The notes below the pieces were generated by a model. The model ran no database searches. It was not told the origin of the DNA and saw nothing but the letters and a program-made list of their open reading frames with translations. From Clostridium sp. AM58-1XD (GTDB taxonomy: Bacteria > Bacillota > Clostridia > Lachnospirales > Lachnospiraceae): a stretch of DNA of 64,000 nucleotides. Each line of letters opens with the position of its first letter. Position 1 is the stretch's first letter. Location: NCBI RefSeq assembly GCF_003464085.1, contig NZ_QSDR01000001.1, positions 155,615-219,614 of the forward strand, given 5' to 3'. Shown here piece after piece: positions 25,777 through 35,975 of this stretch. The position numbers and the translations under genes are program-made.

Positions 25777-27944
25777 ATGGCAAAGCGTTGTATGGGCTGT
25801 ATGGAAGAATTTGAAGAGGAGTTCCGATTCTGTCCGAACTGCGGCTATGAAGAAGGAACGCCGCCGAAGGAAGCATACCACATCAGGCCGGGTTCCATGT
25901 TGAAGGACCGGTATTTAATCGGCCGAGTGCTGGGATTCGGGGGCTTTGGAATTACATATATTGGATATGACACGGTTCTGAACCATAAAGTAGCGATTAA
26001 GGAATACCTGCCCAGTGAATTTTCCACCAGAATGCCGGAGCAGCAGGCGATTACCGTCTATTCCGGTGACAGGGAGGAACAGTTCATTGCAGGCATGGAA
26101 AAATTCCTGGACGAGGCCAGAAGGCTTGCAAATTTCAAGTCAGAACCGGGTATTGTCCATATTTACGACTGTCTGGAAGAAAACTATACGGCGTACATCG
26201 TCATGGAGTACCTGGAGGGAGAGTCCCTGAGGGAAAAACTGGAGCGGGAAGGAAAGCTGGGGGCAGATGAAGCGCTGGATATCCTGATGGCGGTTTTAAA
26301 AGCCCTTGAAGCCGTCCATGCAGTTGGGATCATTCACAGGGATATTGCCCCGGATAATATTTATCTGACAAAAGAAGGCGTGGTGAAAGTGCTGGACTTC
26401 GGTGCGGCCCGTTATGCTACAAGCCGCCACAGTAAAAGCCTTTCCGTAATCATTAAACCAGGTTATGCGCCGGAAGAGCAGTACAGAAGCCGCGGGGACC
26501 AGGGCCCCTGGACCGATGTATATGCGGCCGCGGCGACCTTTTATAAGATGGTGACGGGAATAACGCCGGAAGACGCCATGGAGCGAGCCGTAAAAGATAC
26601 GGTAAAAGAGCCTTCAAAGCTGGGCGTGCCGATTAAAAAGAGTGTCGAGACGGCAGTCATGAATGCCATGAATGTAAAAATCGAAGGCCGGACAAAAACG
26701 GCGAAAGCCTTTGAAGAGGAACTTAGGGCGGCCGATGTAAAGAGAATTATCATAAAGGAAAAGAAAAAAGATATTGGGAAATGGTCCCTTGGAATGAAAA
26801 TTATTATGGGAGCATGCGCCCTTGCAGTCGGAATATCTCTTGCGGCTGCAGCCATACTCCGGTTTAATCCTGCGGCCCCTCCGCAGACAGAGATTCCGGA
26901 CGGGAAAACAAGGGTTCCCAATCTGGTGAACAGAGAGCGGGCCGAGGCCATTGAGCTGGGACAGAGCGCCCAGCTGACGGTTCAGATCTATGACAAACAG
27001 TATTCCAATGAAATACTGGCCGACAAGGTACTGTCACAGAAGACGAGAGAAGGAACGCTCGTTGCATGCAACGAAACCCTTGGAATCGTTATAAGCGCAG
27101 GTATAGAAAAGACATATGTGCCTGACTTTACGGGGATGGCGAAAGAAGATGTGGAAGCAAAGCTTCTGGATGTGGGACTGAAGGGGACGTATAAAGAACT
27201 GAGCGGCCTGACACCTCCCGGAACCGTAGTGAGCCAGAGCATAGATCCCGATACACAGGTAGATACAGGGACGGGAATCGACCTGGAAATTTCTCTTGGA
27301 ATTGAAGGCGGGGACAGCAGCATCGACGTAACGATTCCCGATCTGACAAATTATGGTTACGATGAGGCAGCCAGAAGATGATTGCCGACTACATATACCT
27401 TGCCAAAATATCAGAATATAGCGATACGGTGCCAAAGGGCGTGATTATCAGCCAGGAAGAGGCTCCTGGAACTGTTTTGAAACAGAATGGGACGATCCAT
27501 ATTAAAGTAAGTGAAGGAAGAGAGATGGTACACGTACCTGATCTTCAATATAAGAGCGAAGAGGAAGCGATGACCCTTCTTGGGTCGAGCGGGCTTACAG
27601 CAGACAGGCGGGAAGAGTACAGCGACAACGTCGCATCAGGAGTCGTTACCCGCCAGGAGACAGAAGCGGAATCCATGGTGGAAAAAGGAACTTCCGTCGT
27701 ATTCTACGTGAGCATGGGACCAAGGCCTGTACAAATCAACAAACCTCAGCCGACGACGGCCAAACCGAACAGGACGCAGGCGGGAGGCGGAGGAACGTCC
27801 GCTTCGGCACCCCAGACCCAGGCTCAAACAGCGCCCCAGACAGCAGCTCAGACGACACAGGCACAGACAGAAGCGAAGAAAGAGACTGCGGATAATCAGG
27901 TAAAGAACGATATTTCTTTAATAGATAAATGGGGAGAGGATTAG
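25777..27944 (+). CDS. PASTA-domain Ser/Thr protein kinase, PrkC-like, with zinc ribbon (one frame break)
   Basis: About 722 aa. An N-terminal zinc ribbon (Cys 5, 8, 19, 22) precedes a kinase domain with a GFGGFG loop, Lys75, HRDIAPDN (Asp189) and DFGAA (Asp207). One membrane helix (about 340-362) is followed by four PASTA-type repeats, each opening with a VPD/IPD/VPN motif (TRVPNLV, TYVPDFT, VTIPDLT, VHVPDLQ). A Gln/Thr/Ala-rich tail follows. PASTA kinases bind muropeptides or lipid II and control cell-wall and spore-exit programmes in Firmicutes. The frame breaks near 27378; restoring one A gives ARRMIADYIYLAKI. It starts four bases after the first kinase, so the two are co-translated. PP2C phosphatases at 31610 and 42082 are its natural opponents. 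Confidence 0.9.
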
Positions 27945-27983
27945 GCAGTTCCCGTAATTATGATGAATGAAGGAGGAAGGAAA

Positions 27984-28733
27984 ATGATGAGAAAACAGTT
28001 ATTGACAATGGGATTAGGATTGGGGATTTCGATCGCAGCAGCAACCGTTTCCTTTGCCGCAGGCTGGCAGCAGGGAGAGAACGGAAATTACTGGTACGAA
28101 TATGAAGACGGTACCTATGCAAAGGGCATGAAGCAGATCGACGGGAAGACGTATCTCTTTGATGAGAACGGCTATTTAAAGACCGGATGGAACAATTACA
28201 ACTGGTGCTGGTACTATATGGACGCTTCAGGAGCCGTTCAGACCGGCTGGGTCGAGGTAGGGGGCCAGTGGTTTTATTTCAACGGAGAAGGCGTAATGCA
28301 GGTAGGATTTCAGACAATAGGAAACGATCTGTTTTTCCTGAATTATGACACGGGAGCGATGGTAACCGGGGTATTTGAATTCGACGGATACAGATACCAG
28401 GCCGGAGCCGACGGAAAGATCATCCGGGGAAAGAAGGACGGAAACGTCAAGTACGACAGAGACGGGAAAATCTCCTACTACAATTCCAACACCCATGAAT
28501 GGGATTATATGCCGGATTCGACCGACACGGCCGATGTGGTTATGAAAGGGCTGGAAAAGAAGTATTCCGAGGGAAAATATTATACGAACGCGCAGTTTGA
28601 ATCTGATGCTTACCAGAACCTGAAGACACTTTTGACAGAAGAGGAAATTGCAGAGTTTATCGATATGGTGGAAGACCTGAATGACGATATCTATCAGAGA
28701 AACGAGGACAGATACAATAGGTATTATTACTAG
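27984..28733 (+). CDS. Secreted choline-binding/cell-wall-binding repeat protein
   Basis: About 249 aa with a signal peptide (LLTMGLGLGISIAAATVSFAA). The mature part has tandem aromatic repeats of the CW_binding type: WQQGENGNYWYEYEDG, GKTYLFDENGYLKTGW, NWCWYYMDASGAVQTGW, GQWFYFNGEGVMQVGF. These bind choline or other wall glycopolymers in related proteins. The C-terminal 80 residues are charged and helical (KYSEGKYYTNAQFESDAYQ and onward), unassigned. ATG 27984 is preferred for its GGAGGAAGG site; an upstream ATG at 27960 would add 8 residues. It could give the surface anchor or substrate for the neighbouring kinases. Confidence 0.85.
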   Translation: MMRKQLLTMGLGLGISIAAATVSFAAGWQQGENGNYWYEYEDGTYAKGMKQIDGKTYLFDENGYLKTGWNNYNWCWYYMDASGAVQTGWVEVGGQWFYFNGEGVMQVGFQTIGNDLFFLNYDTGAMVTGVFEFDGYRYQAGADGKIIRGKKDGNVKYDRDGKISYYNSNTHEWDYMPDSTDTADVVMKGLEKKYSEGKYYTNAQFESDAYQNLKTLLTEEEIAEFIDMVEDLNDDIYQRNEDRYNRYYY

Positions 28734-28761
28734 AATGATTTACGGCGGGAGGTAGATAACG

Positions 28762-29833
28762 ATGAGGATTCAACTGGCTCTGGGAGAGCAGGATGCAAGG
28801 TATATGAATACCATGCTTGCTTTTCTGGAAAGAAATTATATGGAACAGGTGGAGGTGAGGGCGTTTTCCACACCTGAGCTTTTAAAAAAAATTCCTCCAG
28901 GAAAATACGGCTGATCTCGTACTCCTGGATGAAGACTTTGGAATGAAAGCAGAAGAGGTTCCGGCGGATGTGAAGGCGGCATATTTGTCCAATGACAACA
29001 GCAGGACGGAAATCGACGGCGTCCCGGCGATCGGAAAGTTTAAAAAGCCGGAGCTGATTTATAAAGATATTCTGGCCCTGTATGCAGAGCGGGGAACTGG
29101 AAAAAGCGGTTACCGGAAAAATGCGGACAGCCGGTGTGACATGCTTCTTTTCCAGAGCTTTGCCGGAGGTACAGGAGCTTCGACCGTAGCCGTAGCCGCA
29201 GCCGTTCACTTCGCCAGGACAGGAGAAAAGGTTCTTTACCTCAACCTGGAAACAACGGGAAGCTCAGCCAGCTTCTTCCGGGGAGAGGGCAATTACAGTT
29301 TTGAAGACGTAATCTATGCGCTGAAAAGCAAAAAAACTGATCTGTATCTGAAGATGGAGAGCAGCGTCAGACGTGACGCCAATGGAGTTTATTACTTTGC
29401 GCCATGTAAGATGGCCATGTTCATGCTGGAAATGGCGGACGAAGATATTATGGAAATCCTTACAACGCTTAAGAATACCAGCGATTATACGAAAATTATG
29501 ATCGATATGGATTTTGCGCTGACAGACCGTTGTATGAATGTCATGGACTATGTGGACAAAATAATTCTGGTCAACGACGGAACGGACATTGCAAATACAA
29601 AGGTAATCCGTACACTGCGGGCGCTGGAAATTATGGAAGAGCAGAAGCAGATCAGAGTTCTTGACCATATGAGTATGGTTTACAACAAATTCAGCAGCAG
29701 CAAGTCCAGCAATGAAATCGGTCAGACGGCAGTTCCTGTTGTGGGAAAGATACCGCCGGTCAAACACGCTTCTGTCCACGAAATCATGCAGATTATGCTG
29801 ACAAAGCCAGAAATTTTTGAGAGATTACGATAG
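28762..29833 (+). CDS. TadZ/CpaE-like ATPase (frame broken at an A8 run)
   Basis: About 356 aa once joined. The first part (MRIQLALGEQDARYMNTML onward) looks like a receiver-like or degenerate N-terminal domain as in CpaE/TadZ. The second part has a deviant P-loop (SFAGGTGASTVAVAAAVHFA) and the switch/partition features of the ParA/MinD family, such as MIDMDFALTDRCM. The two halves are in different frames joined at a run of eight A (28884-28891). With seven A the product reads PELLKKFLQENTADLVLLDED, so either one A was added in sequencing or slippage occurs there. TadZ localises Tad pilus machinery; its position just before FHA, PP2C and tadB supports this. Confidence 0.78.
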
Positions 29834-29854
29834 GATAGAGAGGCAGGAAAGGCC

Positions 29855-31606
29855 ATGAAAAAATTTACGTTTGAAAATCAGGGGACGGATACGTATCTCG
29901 TCTATCACGTGGGATCTGATGAAAAGGTGGACAGCTTCGCCAAAGGAATGCTGCAGAACAATGAGATTGAGGGCGTTTTAAAGCCGGCTTTCGTTCAGAA
30001 AGATGCGGAGCAGTTTCTGAAATACAGCATTACGTCGAAAATGCCTTTGGAAGAATATTTCAGGGAAAAAATGACGAAACACAAAATCATGGATATATTC
30101 CGTTCTATCATAAAAGGGCTGGAATCAGCTGAGGAATACATGCTGATGCCGGAAGGATTCCTTCTGGATATGGCTGATATTTATGTGGATATATCTGCAA
30201 GGAAAGCGAGCCTGATCTATCTCCCTCTGGAGGAGCAGAAGGGCGGGCAGAGCTTAAAGAAATTCTATAAATCCATGCTCACCGAGATCACATACGACGA
30301 GCATGAAGACATGGGTTACATAGGAAAGCTGATCAACTATCTGAATCAGGCGAAAGAACCTGGAATGAAGGAACTGGATCATTTTCTGGAACAGCTGGAT
30401 TCAACGGCCGAGGTAAAGACGGATCAAAAGGCAGCACCGGCTGCAAGACCGGCTGGTCCGGTGCAGCAGCCAAAAGGCGCTGTAAATATGAATAACGGTC
30501 CGGTGGTTAGAAAGGATACGCCTCCTGTATCAGGAGCGCCATTCCGCCCGCAGCCGGAAGCGGCGGCCCATTCTGTTATGCCGGTACAGCCGGAGGCGGC
30601 CGGGACGTATCATAATATACCATCGGCAGTACCGCCGGTTCAGGGACAGAGCCAGCAGGCCGGTATGATGCCTCCGGTGATGCCCCCTGTAAATATCCAG
30701 CAGCCTGCTGCAGAACAAAAGAAAAAGGGCTTTGCCCTCTTTAACGGAAATCCGGAAAAAAAGGCGATAAAGGAAGCAGAAAAAGCCGCAAAGGAAGCAG
30801 CTAAGGCAGCTAAGAAGGCAGCTAAAAAAGGCGGGAAAGCGGCAGAAACATATCCAGGTATCCCCGATGCCCTGAAGGCGCCGGGCGCTCCGGCTGTTCC
30901 GGGACAGCAGCCGATACCAGGAGTACCGGGCGTCCAAAGCGGCTCTGGAATGAAGGGTGCACCAGGACAGCCAGCCGCGCCTTTCATCCCCCAAGTGGGC
31001 GGTATAGCAAAGCCGCCTGTCACACCGCCGCCGGTGAGAAACGAATTCGTCCAGCCGCCGCAGCCTCATCAGCCGGGCAGGCCGCCTGTATTCGAGAACG
31101 CTCCGGTTCAGCCGCCTGTATTCGGCCGGCAGCCGTCGGATAGCTTTAGACCTGCACCGGTTCAGAAGCCGGTTCCACAGTCATTTATGGGAGGCAGCGC
31201 GGACGATGATGAGAACAGAACCATCATTATCGGTGGGGAGAGCGCAGATGACAGCAGTACGATGATGCTAGGCGGCAGCAAGGGAGCGGCAGGAGTAGAA
31301 GGAAGAAACTTGCGTGCCACTGTCATCAGAAGAAGGAACGGTCAGAGTATGGTTATCAATAAACTTATATTCCATATGGGTAAGGAGAGCAGCTTTGCAG
31401 ATTTTTATATAGGTGACAATGCAACGGTCAGCTCCGCTCATGCAGATATTATCTGCGACGGCAGTCAGTTTTTTATCCGCGATATGAATTCCCTGAATCA
31501 CACTTATGTAAATGGGATTTTAGTGGAAGCAGGAGAAATGAGAGAACTTCATTCCGGCGATGTGCTGAAACTGTCAAATGAAGAATTCGATTTCAGGGTA
31601 GAGTAA
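29855..31606 (+). CDS. FHA domain protein with DUF6382-like N-terminus
   Basis: 583 aa. The first 190 residues (MKKFTFENQGTDTYLVYHV to DHFLEQLDST) match the DUF6382 type often fused to FHA in Clostridia. A long Pro/Gln/Ala-rich linker with a Lys/Ala stretch follows (about 190-450). The linker ends with ENRTIIIGGE and SSTMMLGG, which look like phospho-Thr ligands, and then a C-terminal FHA domain (IFHMGKESSFADFYIGDNATVSSAHADI, RDMNSLNHTYVNG). The Ser-Ser-Ala-His and NSLNHTYVNG motifs suit pThr-peptide recognition. It sits between TadZ and a PP2C phosphatase, so it probably reads kinase output for the pilus machine. Function inferred. Confidence 0.85.
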   Translation: MKKFTFENQGTDTYLVYHVGSDEKVDSFAKGMLQNNEIEGVLKPAFVQKDAEQFLKYSITSKMPLEEYFREKMTKHKIMDIFRSIIKGLESAEEYMLMPEGFLLDMADIYVDISARKASLIYLPLEEQKGGQSLKKFYKSMLTEITYDEHEDMGYIGKLINYLNQAKEPGMKELDHFLEQLDSTAEVKTDQKAAPAARPAGPVQQPKGAVNMNNGPVVRKDTPPVSGAPFRPQPEAAAHSVMPVQPEAAGTYHNIPSAVPPVQGQSQQAGMMPPVMPPVNIQQPAAEQKKKGFALFNGNPEKKAIKEAEKAAKEAAKAAKKAAKKGGKAAETYPGIPDALKAPGAPAVPGQQPIPGVPGVQSGSGMKGAPGQPAAPFIPQVGGIAKPPVTPPPVRNEFVQPPQPHQPGRPPVFENAPVQPPVFGRQPSDSFRPAPVQKPVPQSFMGGSADDDENRTIIIGGESADDSSTMMLGGSKGAAGVEGRNLRATVIRRRNGQSMVINKLIFHMGKESSFADFYIGDNATVSSAHADIICDGSQFFIRDMNSLNHTYVNGILVEAGEMRELHSGDVLKLSNEEFDFRVE

Positions 31607-31609
31607 AGG

Positions 31610-32380
31610 ATGGATTTTCAATATTTTGGTCACACGGACATAGGGACCACGAGGCAGACGAACCAGGATGCTCTCGTGATTAAAACCGCAGTGGCAGGAA
31701 ACATAAAGGTGGCGATGGGTGCTGTCTGTGACGGCGTCGGGGGGCTGAGTCAGGGCGAGAAAGCAAGCCGTGAGACGGTTCAGCGTCTGTCGGACTGGTT
31801 CGATTATGAGCTGCCCCAGATCATCGGTCAGGAGGGAGAAGCGGATATTCTTCAGAATCGATGGGAACAGCTGATCGATGAAATTAACGAAAAAATATAC
31901 ACCTTCGGACAGCAGAACGGATTTACCATGGGAACGACAATGACAGCCGTACTCATCTGGGACAGGCAGTACTTCGTAGCCCACGTGGGAGACAGCAGAG
32001 CGTATGAAATTGCGTCCGGAGTATATCAGATTACGGAAGACCATTCCTTCCTTGCAAGAGAAGTACGGTGCGGAAGAATGACGGAAGAAGAGGCAAAGAA
32101 AGACGGGCGAAGCAATCTGATCCTCCAGTGTATCGGAGCCAGAACGAAGGTCGAGCCGGATTTTTTCAGAGGCAATCTGAGAGATCAGGTTACATTTCTT
32201 CTGTGCTCCGACGGATTCTGGCATCATATAAGCGAGGAAGAATTATATGGCTTCTTCAGTCCGGAACATTTGAGTGATACGGAATCAATCAGAATCAACA
32301 GTCTAAGGGCTGCGGAGCTTGTCAAGCAGCGGGGAGAAGCAGATAATATCTCAGTTCTCGTATTTCGAGTAAACAGCTGA
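31610..32380 (+). CDS. PP2C-family Ser/Thr phosphatase
   Basis: 256 aa. PPM-family metal-binding motifs are in place: TNQDALVI with Asp (metal), VCDGVGGLSQGE (two Gly and Asp), GTTMTAVLI, AHVGDSRAYEI, ITEDHSFLAREV and FLLCSDGFWHHIS, ending with RGEADNISVLVF, whose Asp-Asn pair coordinates metal. Length is that of the PrpC/Stp family. It starts three bases after the FHA gene. It is expected to remove phosphate from kinase targets (the receptor kinases, FHA protein, pilus parts). A second PP2C closes the locus. Confidence 0.92.
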   Translation: MDFQYFGHTDIGTTRQTNQDALVIKTAVAGNIKVAMGAVCDGVGGLSQGEKASRETVQRLSDWFDYELPQIIGQEGEADILQNRWEQLIDEINEKIYTFGQQNGFTMGTTMTAVLIWDRQYFVAHVGDSRAYEIASGVYQITEDHSFLAREVRCGRMTEEEAKKDGRSNLILQCIGARTKVEPDFFRGNLRDQVTFLLCSDGFWHHISEEELYGFFSPEHLSDTESIRINSLRAAELVKQRGEADNISVLVFRVNS

Positions 32381-32396
32381 CGTAAAACCGTTGGTC

Positions 32397-33248
32397 ATGC
32401 GTACAGCGAATGAGAAAGAAAGGAAAGGTTTAGCTGAAGTCAGGATGAAAGTCAGAATGAAGAAGAAAAAGAGTATTTATGTGGAGATTCCCGGGCTGGC
32501 AGGCAGCGTGACCGATTATCACGTCTATCACATGACCAGAAAAGAAAAGCGGACAGGCGCCCTGGCAGGCGGGATTCTGGGATTTCTGGTAATCTATATT
32601 TTCTTTGCTCAGCCGGTTGTCAGCCTGATCTGTGCCGTGCTGACGTCCCGCATGGGAATCCGCGTATACGGCGGACGGCTGAAAGAAAAGCGCGACCGCA
32701 TGCTGGCGATCGAGTTTCGCGATATGCTGGAAGCGGTCAGCACTTCCCTGGGAGCCGGAAAAAATATAGTGGATTCCTTTTCAGAAGCGTATGGCGATAT
32801 GGACGGCCAGTATGGAAAAGATTCCTATATCTGCAGGGAACTGGAAGCGATCATGATTGGCATTAACAATAATATCAGAATCGAAGACCTGCTGATGAAT
32901 TTCGGCCAGCGGAGCGGGAATGAGGACATCCAGAGCTTTGCAGACGTATTTACAGCAGCCAACAGGGCAGGCGGAGACATCAGGGAGATCATATTCGAAA
33001 CGAAGAATGTGATCAGCGATAAGATGGCCATTGAGCTGGAGATTCAGACCCTTGTCAGCGGAAAGAAAAGTGAACTGAACATCATGATCGTCCTTCCATT
33101 CATCGTAGTGTCCCAGCTTCGCGGCATGAACAATACGGGCGGGGATCTGGGCAGCATTCTGATCGATACGGGCGTTAAAATTCTGGTTCTCATCCTGTTT
33201 GCAGGAGCTTACATTATGGGACAGAAGATGATTAAAATCAGGATATAG
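32397..33248 (+). CDS. Type II/Tad secretion membrane protein, TadB-like
   Basis: Inner-membrane platform component of the Tad pilus machine, about 284 aa. Two hydrophobic segments near residues 55-95 are followed by the T2SF domain with LAIEFRDMLEAVSTSLGAGKNIVDSFSEAY and AIMIGINNNIRIEDLLMNFGQRSG, then two C-terminal helices (ILVLILFAGAYIMG near the end). The start is uncertain: ATG 32397, or ATGs at 32445 and 32457 with weak ribosome-binding sites. It is followed closely by TadC, as in other Tad operons. Confidence 0.85.
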   Translation: MRTANEKERKGLAEVRMKVRMKKKKSIYVEIPGLAGSVTDYHVYHMTRKEKRTGALAGGILGFLVIYIFFAQPVVSLICAVLTSRMGIRVYGGRLKEKRDRMLAIEFRDMLEAVSTSLGAGKNIVDSFSEAYGDMDGQYGKDSYICRELEAIMIGINNNIRIEDLLMNFGQRSGNEDIQSFADVFTAANRAGGDIREIIFETKNVISDKMAIELEIQTLVSGKKSELNIMIVLPFIVVSQLRGMNNTGGDLGSILIDTGVKILVLILFAGAYIMGQKMIKIRI

Positions 33249-33262
33249 CAAAGGAGAGCAGT

Positions 33263-34147
33263 ATGGATTTTGGTGCGATGGCAGTTCCCGCCGTATTTGC
33301 GGCGCTGGGAACAGGATTTGGCATTCTGTGGCTGAAGCTTTATTTCCATTATAAAGGACAGTTTCAGGAGTATATCGCCTACATAAAGACACAGGAAAAA
33401 AACACATGGCTCTTTCCGGAACTTTTTTTCATCGGCTTTGGCTTTATGGACATGTGCCGATGGAACCTGGATACGCAGTTCTGCAGAAAGAGGAGCCTCT
33501 TATTTGCAGAACTGAAAGGGGCTGATAATGCCCGTTCCTATTGTTATATGAATTTCGGCGCAGAGTTTACGTATGCTCTCACATTTATGCCTTTTGGATT
33601 TCTGATATCCGCCATAGCAAGAGATGGAGCGATCGCGCTTCTGACTCTGCTTCTTACGGGAGCGCTTGTCTTTTACCTGGAGTACGACCTGTCGGACAAG
33701 GTGGAAAAGAGGCGGGAGGAAATCATTACTGATTTTCCCCATATTCTTTCGAAGATTGCCCTTCTCGTCAACGCGGGAGTGCCCCTTTGGGAGACACTCG
33801 GCAAAGTCACGGAAGGCGGAAATGGAATTCTGTATCAGGAACTGAAGGCAACGCTTCTGGAGATCAGAAACGGAACGCCTGAATACGAAGCGATGAGAAA
33901 TCTGGCCGACAGGTGCGGGATCGCGGAAATCAGGAAATTTTCAACGATCATTATTCAGAATATAAAAAAGGGGAGCTCGGAAATGGCTTCCAGTCTGATA
34001 GAGCTTTCAGGAGCCGTATGGCAGGAGAGGACGAGCCACGTCAGACAGCTGGGAGAAAAGGCTTCTGCGAAGCTCCTGCTGCCGATCATTATTATATTCG
34101 GAGGAATCATGATCCTTGTACTGGTTCCGATTCTTTCAAAAATGTAA
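33263..34147 (+). CDS. Type II/Tad secretion membrane protein, TadC-like
   Basis: 294 aa with three or four membrane helices. The T2SF-type core is EIITDFPHILSKIALLVNAGVPLWETLGKV, then RCGIAEIRKFSTIIIQNIKKGSSEMASSLIELSGAVWQER, and the final helix LLLPIIIIFGGIMILVLVPIL. TadC pairs with TadB as the membrane base through which TadA energises pilin extrusion. It starts 14 bases after TadB with an AAAGGAGAG site. Confidence 0.88.
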   Translation: MDFGAMAVPAVFAALGTGFGILWLKLYFHYKGQFQEYIAYIKTQEKNTWLFPELFFIGFGFMDMCRWNLDTQFCRKRSLLFAELKGADNARSYCYMNFGAEFTYALTFMPFGFLISAIARDGAIALLTLLLTGALVFYLEYDLSDKVEKRREEIITDFPHILSKIALLVNAGVPLWETLGKVTEGGNGILYQELKATLLEIRNGTPEYEAMRNLADRCGIAEIRKFSTIIIQNIKKGSSEMASSLIELSGAVWQERTSHVRQLGEKASAKLLLPIIIIFGGIMILVLVPILSKM

Positions 34148-34203
34148 GTAAAGTCCCAGGCGGGAATTTACCATATATATTAAATTTAAGGAGGAAATGA
34201 AAT

Positions 34204-34470
34204 ATGCTGCTTACATATGAGGTTGCATTGAAAAACGGCCTGATTAAGGCAAGAGAAAAGGTAGTGGATACGGTAAAGGATTTCTTTACGGATGAAAACG
34301 GGGACACCAATATGATTTCCATCATTCTGGTGCTGGTAATCGTGATTGCCCTGGCTGCACTCTTCAGAAAGAATATTGCTGCTATGGTATCAGCAATGTG
34401 GGAAAGCATTTCTGAGAAGTTCAGCGGAGCAAGCGGAACGGATGCCGAAATTAATACGAATTTCAGCTAA
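34204..34470 (+). CDS. Flp1-like type IVb pilin
   Basis: 88-aa pilin-like protein. A charged N-terminal part of about 35 residues precedes a single hydrophobic segment (MISIILVLVIVIALAALF, about 38-55) and a short amphipathic tail. This fits the Flp1-like pilins of Clostridia, in which the prepilin peptidase is expected to cut before the hydrophobic segment (ENGDTNMISII region). It has a strong GGAGGAAATG-type site and stands alone between tadC and the WG-repeat gene, probably giving the major pilus subunit. Confidence 0.82.
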   Translation: MLLTYEVALKNGLIKAREKVVDTVKDFFTDENGDTNMISIILVLVIVIALAALFRKNIAAMVSAMWESISEKFSGASGTDAEINTNFS

Positions 34471-34637
34471 AAATCAGATACACAGGATTCGTTTTAAGCA
34501 ATACTTTGCATGAAAACGGCAGTAAAGTGATATGGTATCCGGTTTCCGGATGCTGTATCACATTTTTGAAGGCGGTGACCTGTGCGCAGAGCGTGCAGAT
34601 TATCGTTAAAACAGTGTATACAAAAGGAGAAGACGGA

Positions 34638-35975
34638 ATGAAGCGTTTGATTCCGGCAGGGCTGATCCTGCTGATTATAGCCGCATGGGTGTGTACGGTC
34701 CAGGCCGGACACAGCGGACCAAAACAGATGAAACAGCATTTGCAGGCAGCTGAGAAATACGAGGAAAAAGAGCTTTATCTGAACGCTATAAAAGAGTATA
34801 TGGCGGCCAGAGAGTTTATGAAAGACGATTATGAGATCAAGATGAAGGTGATCGGTCTCTACGAAAAGCTGGGGGAAGAAAATACCTGTATTAAGCTCTG
34901 CCGTCAGGTCATTGACGGAACTCCGGATCGGCCGGAGGCTTATGAGAAATTATTAAAATACTACAGCAGCCAGGAAAGTAACAGGAAGCTGATTCCTTTT
35001 ATTTATACAGCAAAAGAGCGGTTCCCTGAAAACGCTGTTTTTCAGGATAAATTTCACGAGTTGGAAAAGATATACCGGATTTCAGAAAAAGGATTCGACG
35101 CGCTTTTTGAATTTGAAAATGGAATGGCAGTGGCGGAGCGGTTTGCCGAAATAACAGAAGATGGAAAAGACATAACGGAAGAAATCGTAATAAATGAAAG
35201 CGGCTTTAAAGCGATGGATATCGGTTATTCAAAGATAGAATTTACAGATAAACAGGATGAATTTCTTGTAAGAGATGAATCCGGCAGCTGGAAGATCGTA
35301 AATCAGAAGGGATACAGCCTGGCAAATAATAAAGATGTGAGTTTTGATACGGTTGGACGGATATCTCAGGGATACGGCGCTGCTGTTACAGGAGGAACAT
35401 ACCATCTGGTCAACAGTGGGATGAAGGTATCAAACAATACATGGGATGATATCGGCGCATTCCATGACGGCTTTACGGCTTCGAAAAAAGGCGGGAAATG
35501 GGCGCTTTTCAGCCTGGATGGCCTGAAGGAAATTACGGATTACACCTTTGATGACGTTAAGGAAAATAATTTTGGATATTCCTATATGAACGAATGTTTT
35601 GCAGTAAAAAAAGACGGTAAATACTGGTTTGCGGATAAAAAAGGCAATCTTCTGTCGGAAGAAGGCTTTGAAGATGTGAAGGCATTTGAAAGCAGGCAGC
35701 CGACGGCAGCTATGGCCGGCGGAAAATGGGGATTTGCCGTATCTGACGGCCGCTGGTATCTGGAGCCTCAGTATGAAGATGCAAGGCCTTTCTGCAATGG
35801 ATATGCGCCAGTAAAAAAAGACGGCTTATGGGGCTACATCAATAAAGATAATGAACTCATTGTAGAACCGCAGTTTCAGGAGGCCGGAAACGTAACGGAG
35901 AGAGGAATTGCTCCGGTCAAAGGAGAAAACGGCTGGGATATCCTCAGACTGGACATCCTGTACTACAAAAAATAG
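34638..35975 (+). CDS. Membrane-anchored TPR/WG-repeat protein
   Basis: 445 aa. An N-terminal signal/anchor helix (LIPAGLILLIIAAWVCTVQA) is followed by TPR-like helices (about 35-150: AAEKYEEKELYLNAIKEYMAA and FIYTAKERFPENAVF), then several WG-type repeats (about 160-445): GSWKIVNQKGYSL, GKWALFSLDGLKE, GKYWFADKKGNLL, GKWGFAVSDGRWYLEPQYED, GLWGYINKDNELIVEPQFQE. WG repeats form beta-propellers or solenoids on surface proteins, function often unclear. Chosen start ATG 34638 with AAAGGAGAAGAC; a longer upstream frame is unlikely. Its position within Tad genes suggests a pilus accessory role. Confidence 0.8.
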   Translation: MKRLIPAGLILLIIAAWVCTVQAGHSGPKQMKQHLQAAEKYEEKELYLNAIKEYMAAREFMKDDYEIKMKVIGLYEKLGEENTCIKLCRQVIDGTPDRPEAYEKLLKYYSSQESNRKLIPFIYTAKERFPENAVFQDKFHELEKIYRISEKGFDALFEFENGMAVAERFAEITEDGKDITEEIVINESGFKAMDIGYSKIEFTDKQDEFLVRDESGSWKIVNQKGYSLANNKDVSFDTVGRISQGYGAAVTGGTYHLVNSGMKVSNNTWDDIGAFHDGFTASKKGGKWALFSLDGLKEITDYTFDDVKENNFGYSYMNECFAVKKDGKYWFADKKGNLLSEEGFEDVKAFESRQPTAAMAGGKWGFAVSDGRWYLEPQYEDARPFCNGYAPVKKDGLWGYINKDNELIVEPQFQEAGNVTERGIAPVKGENGWDILRLDILYYKK

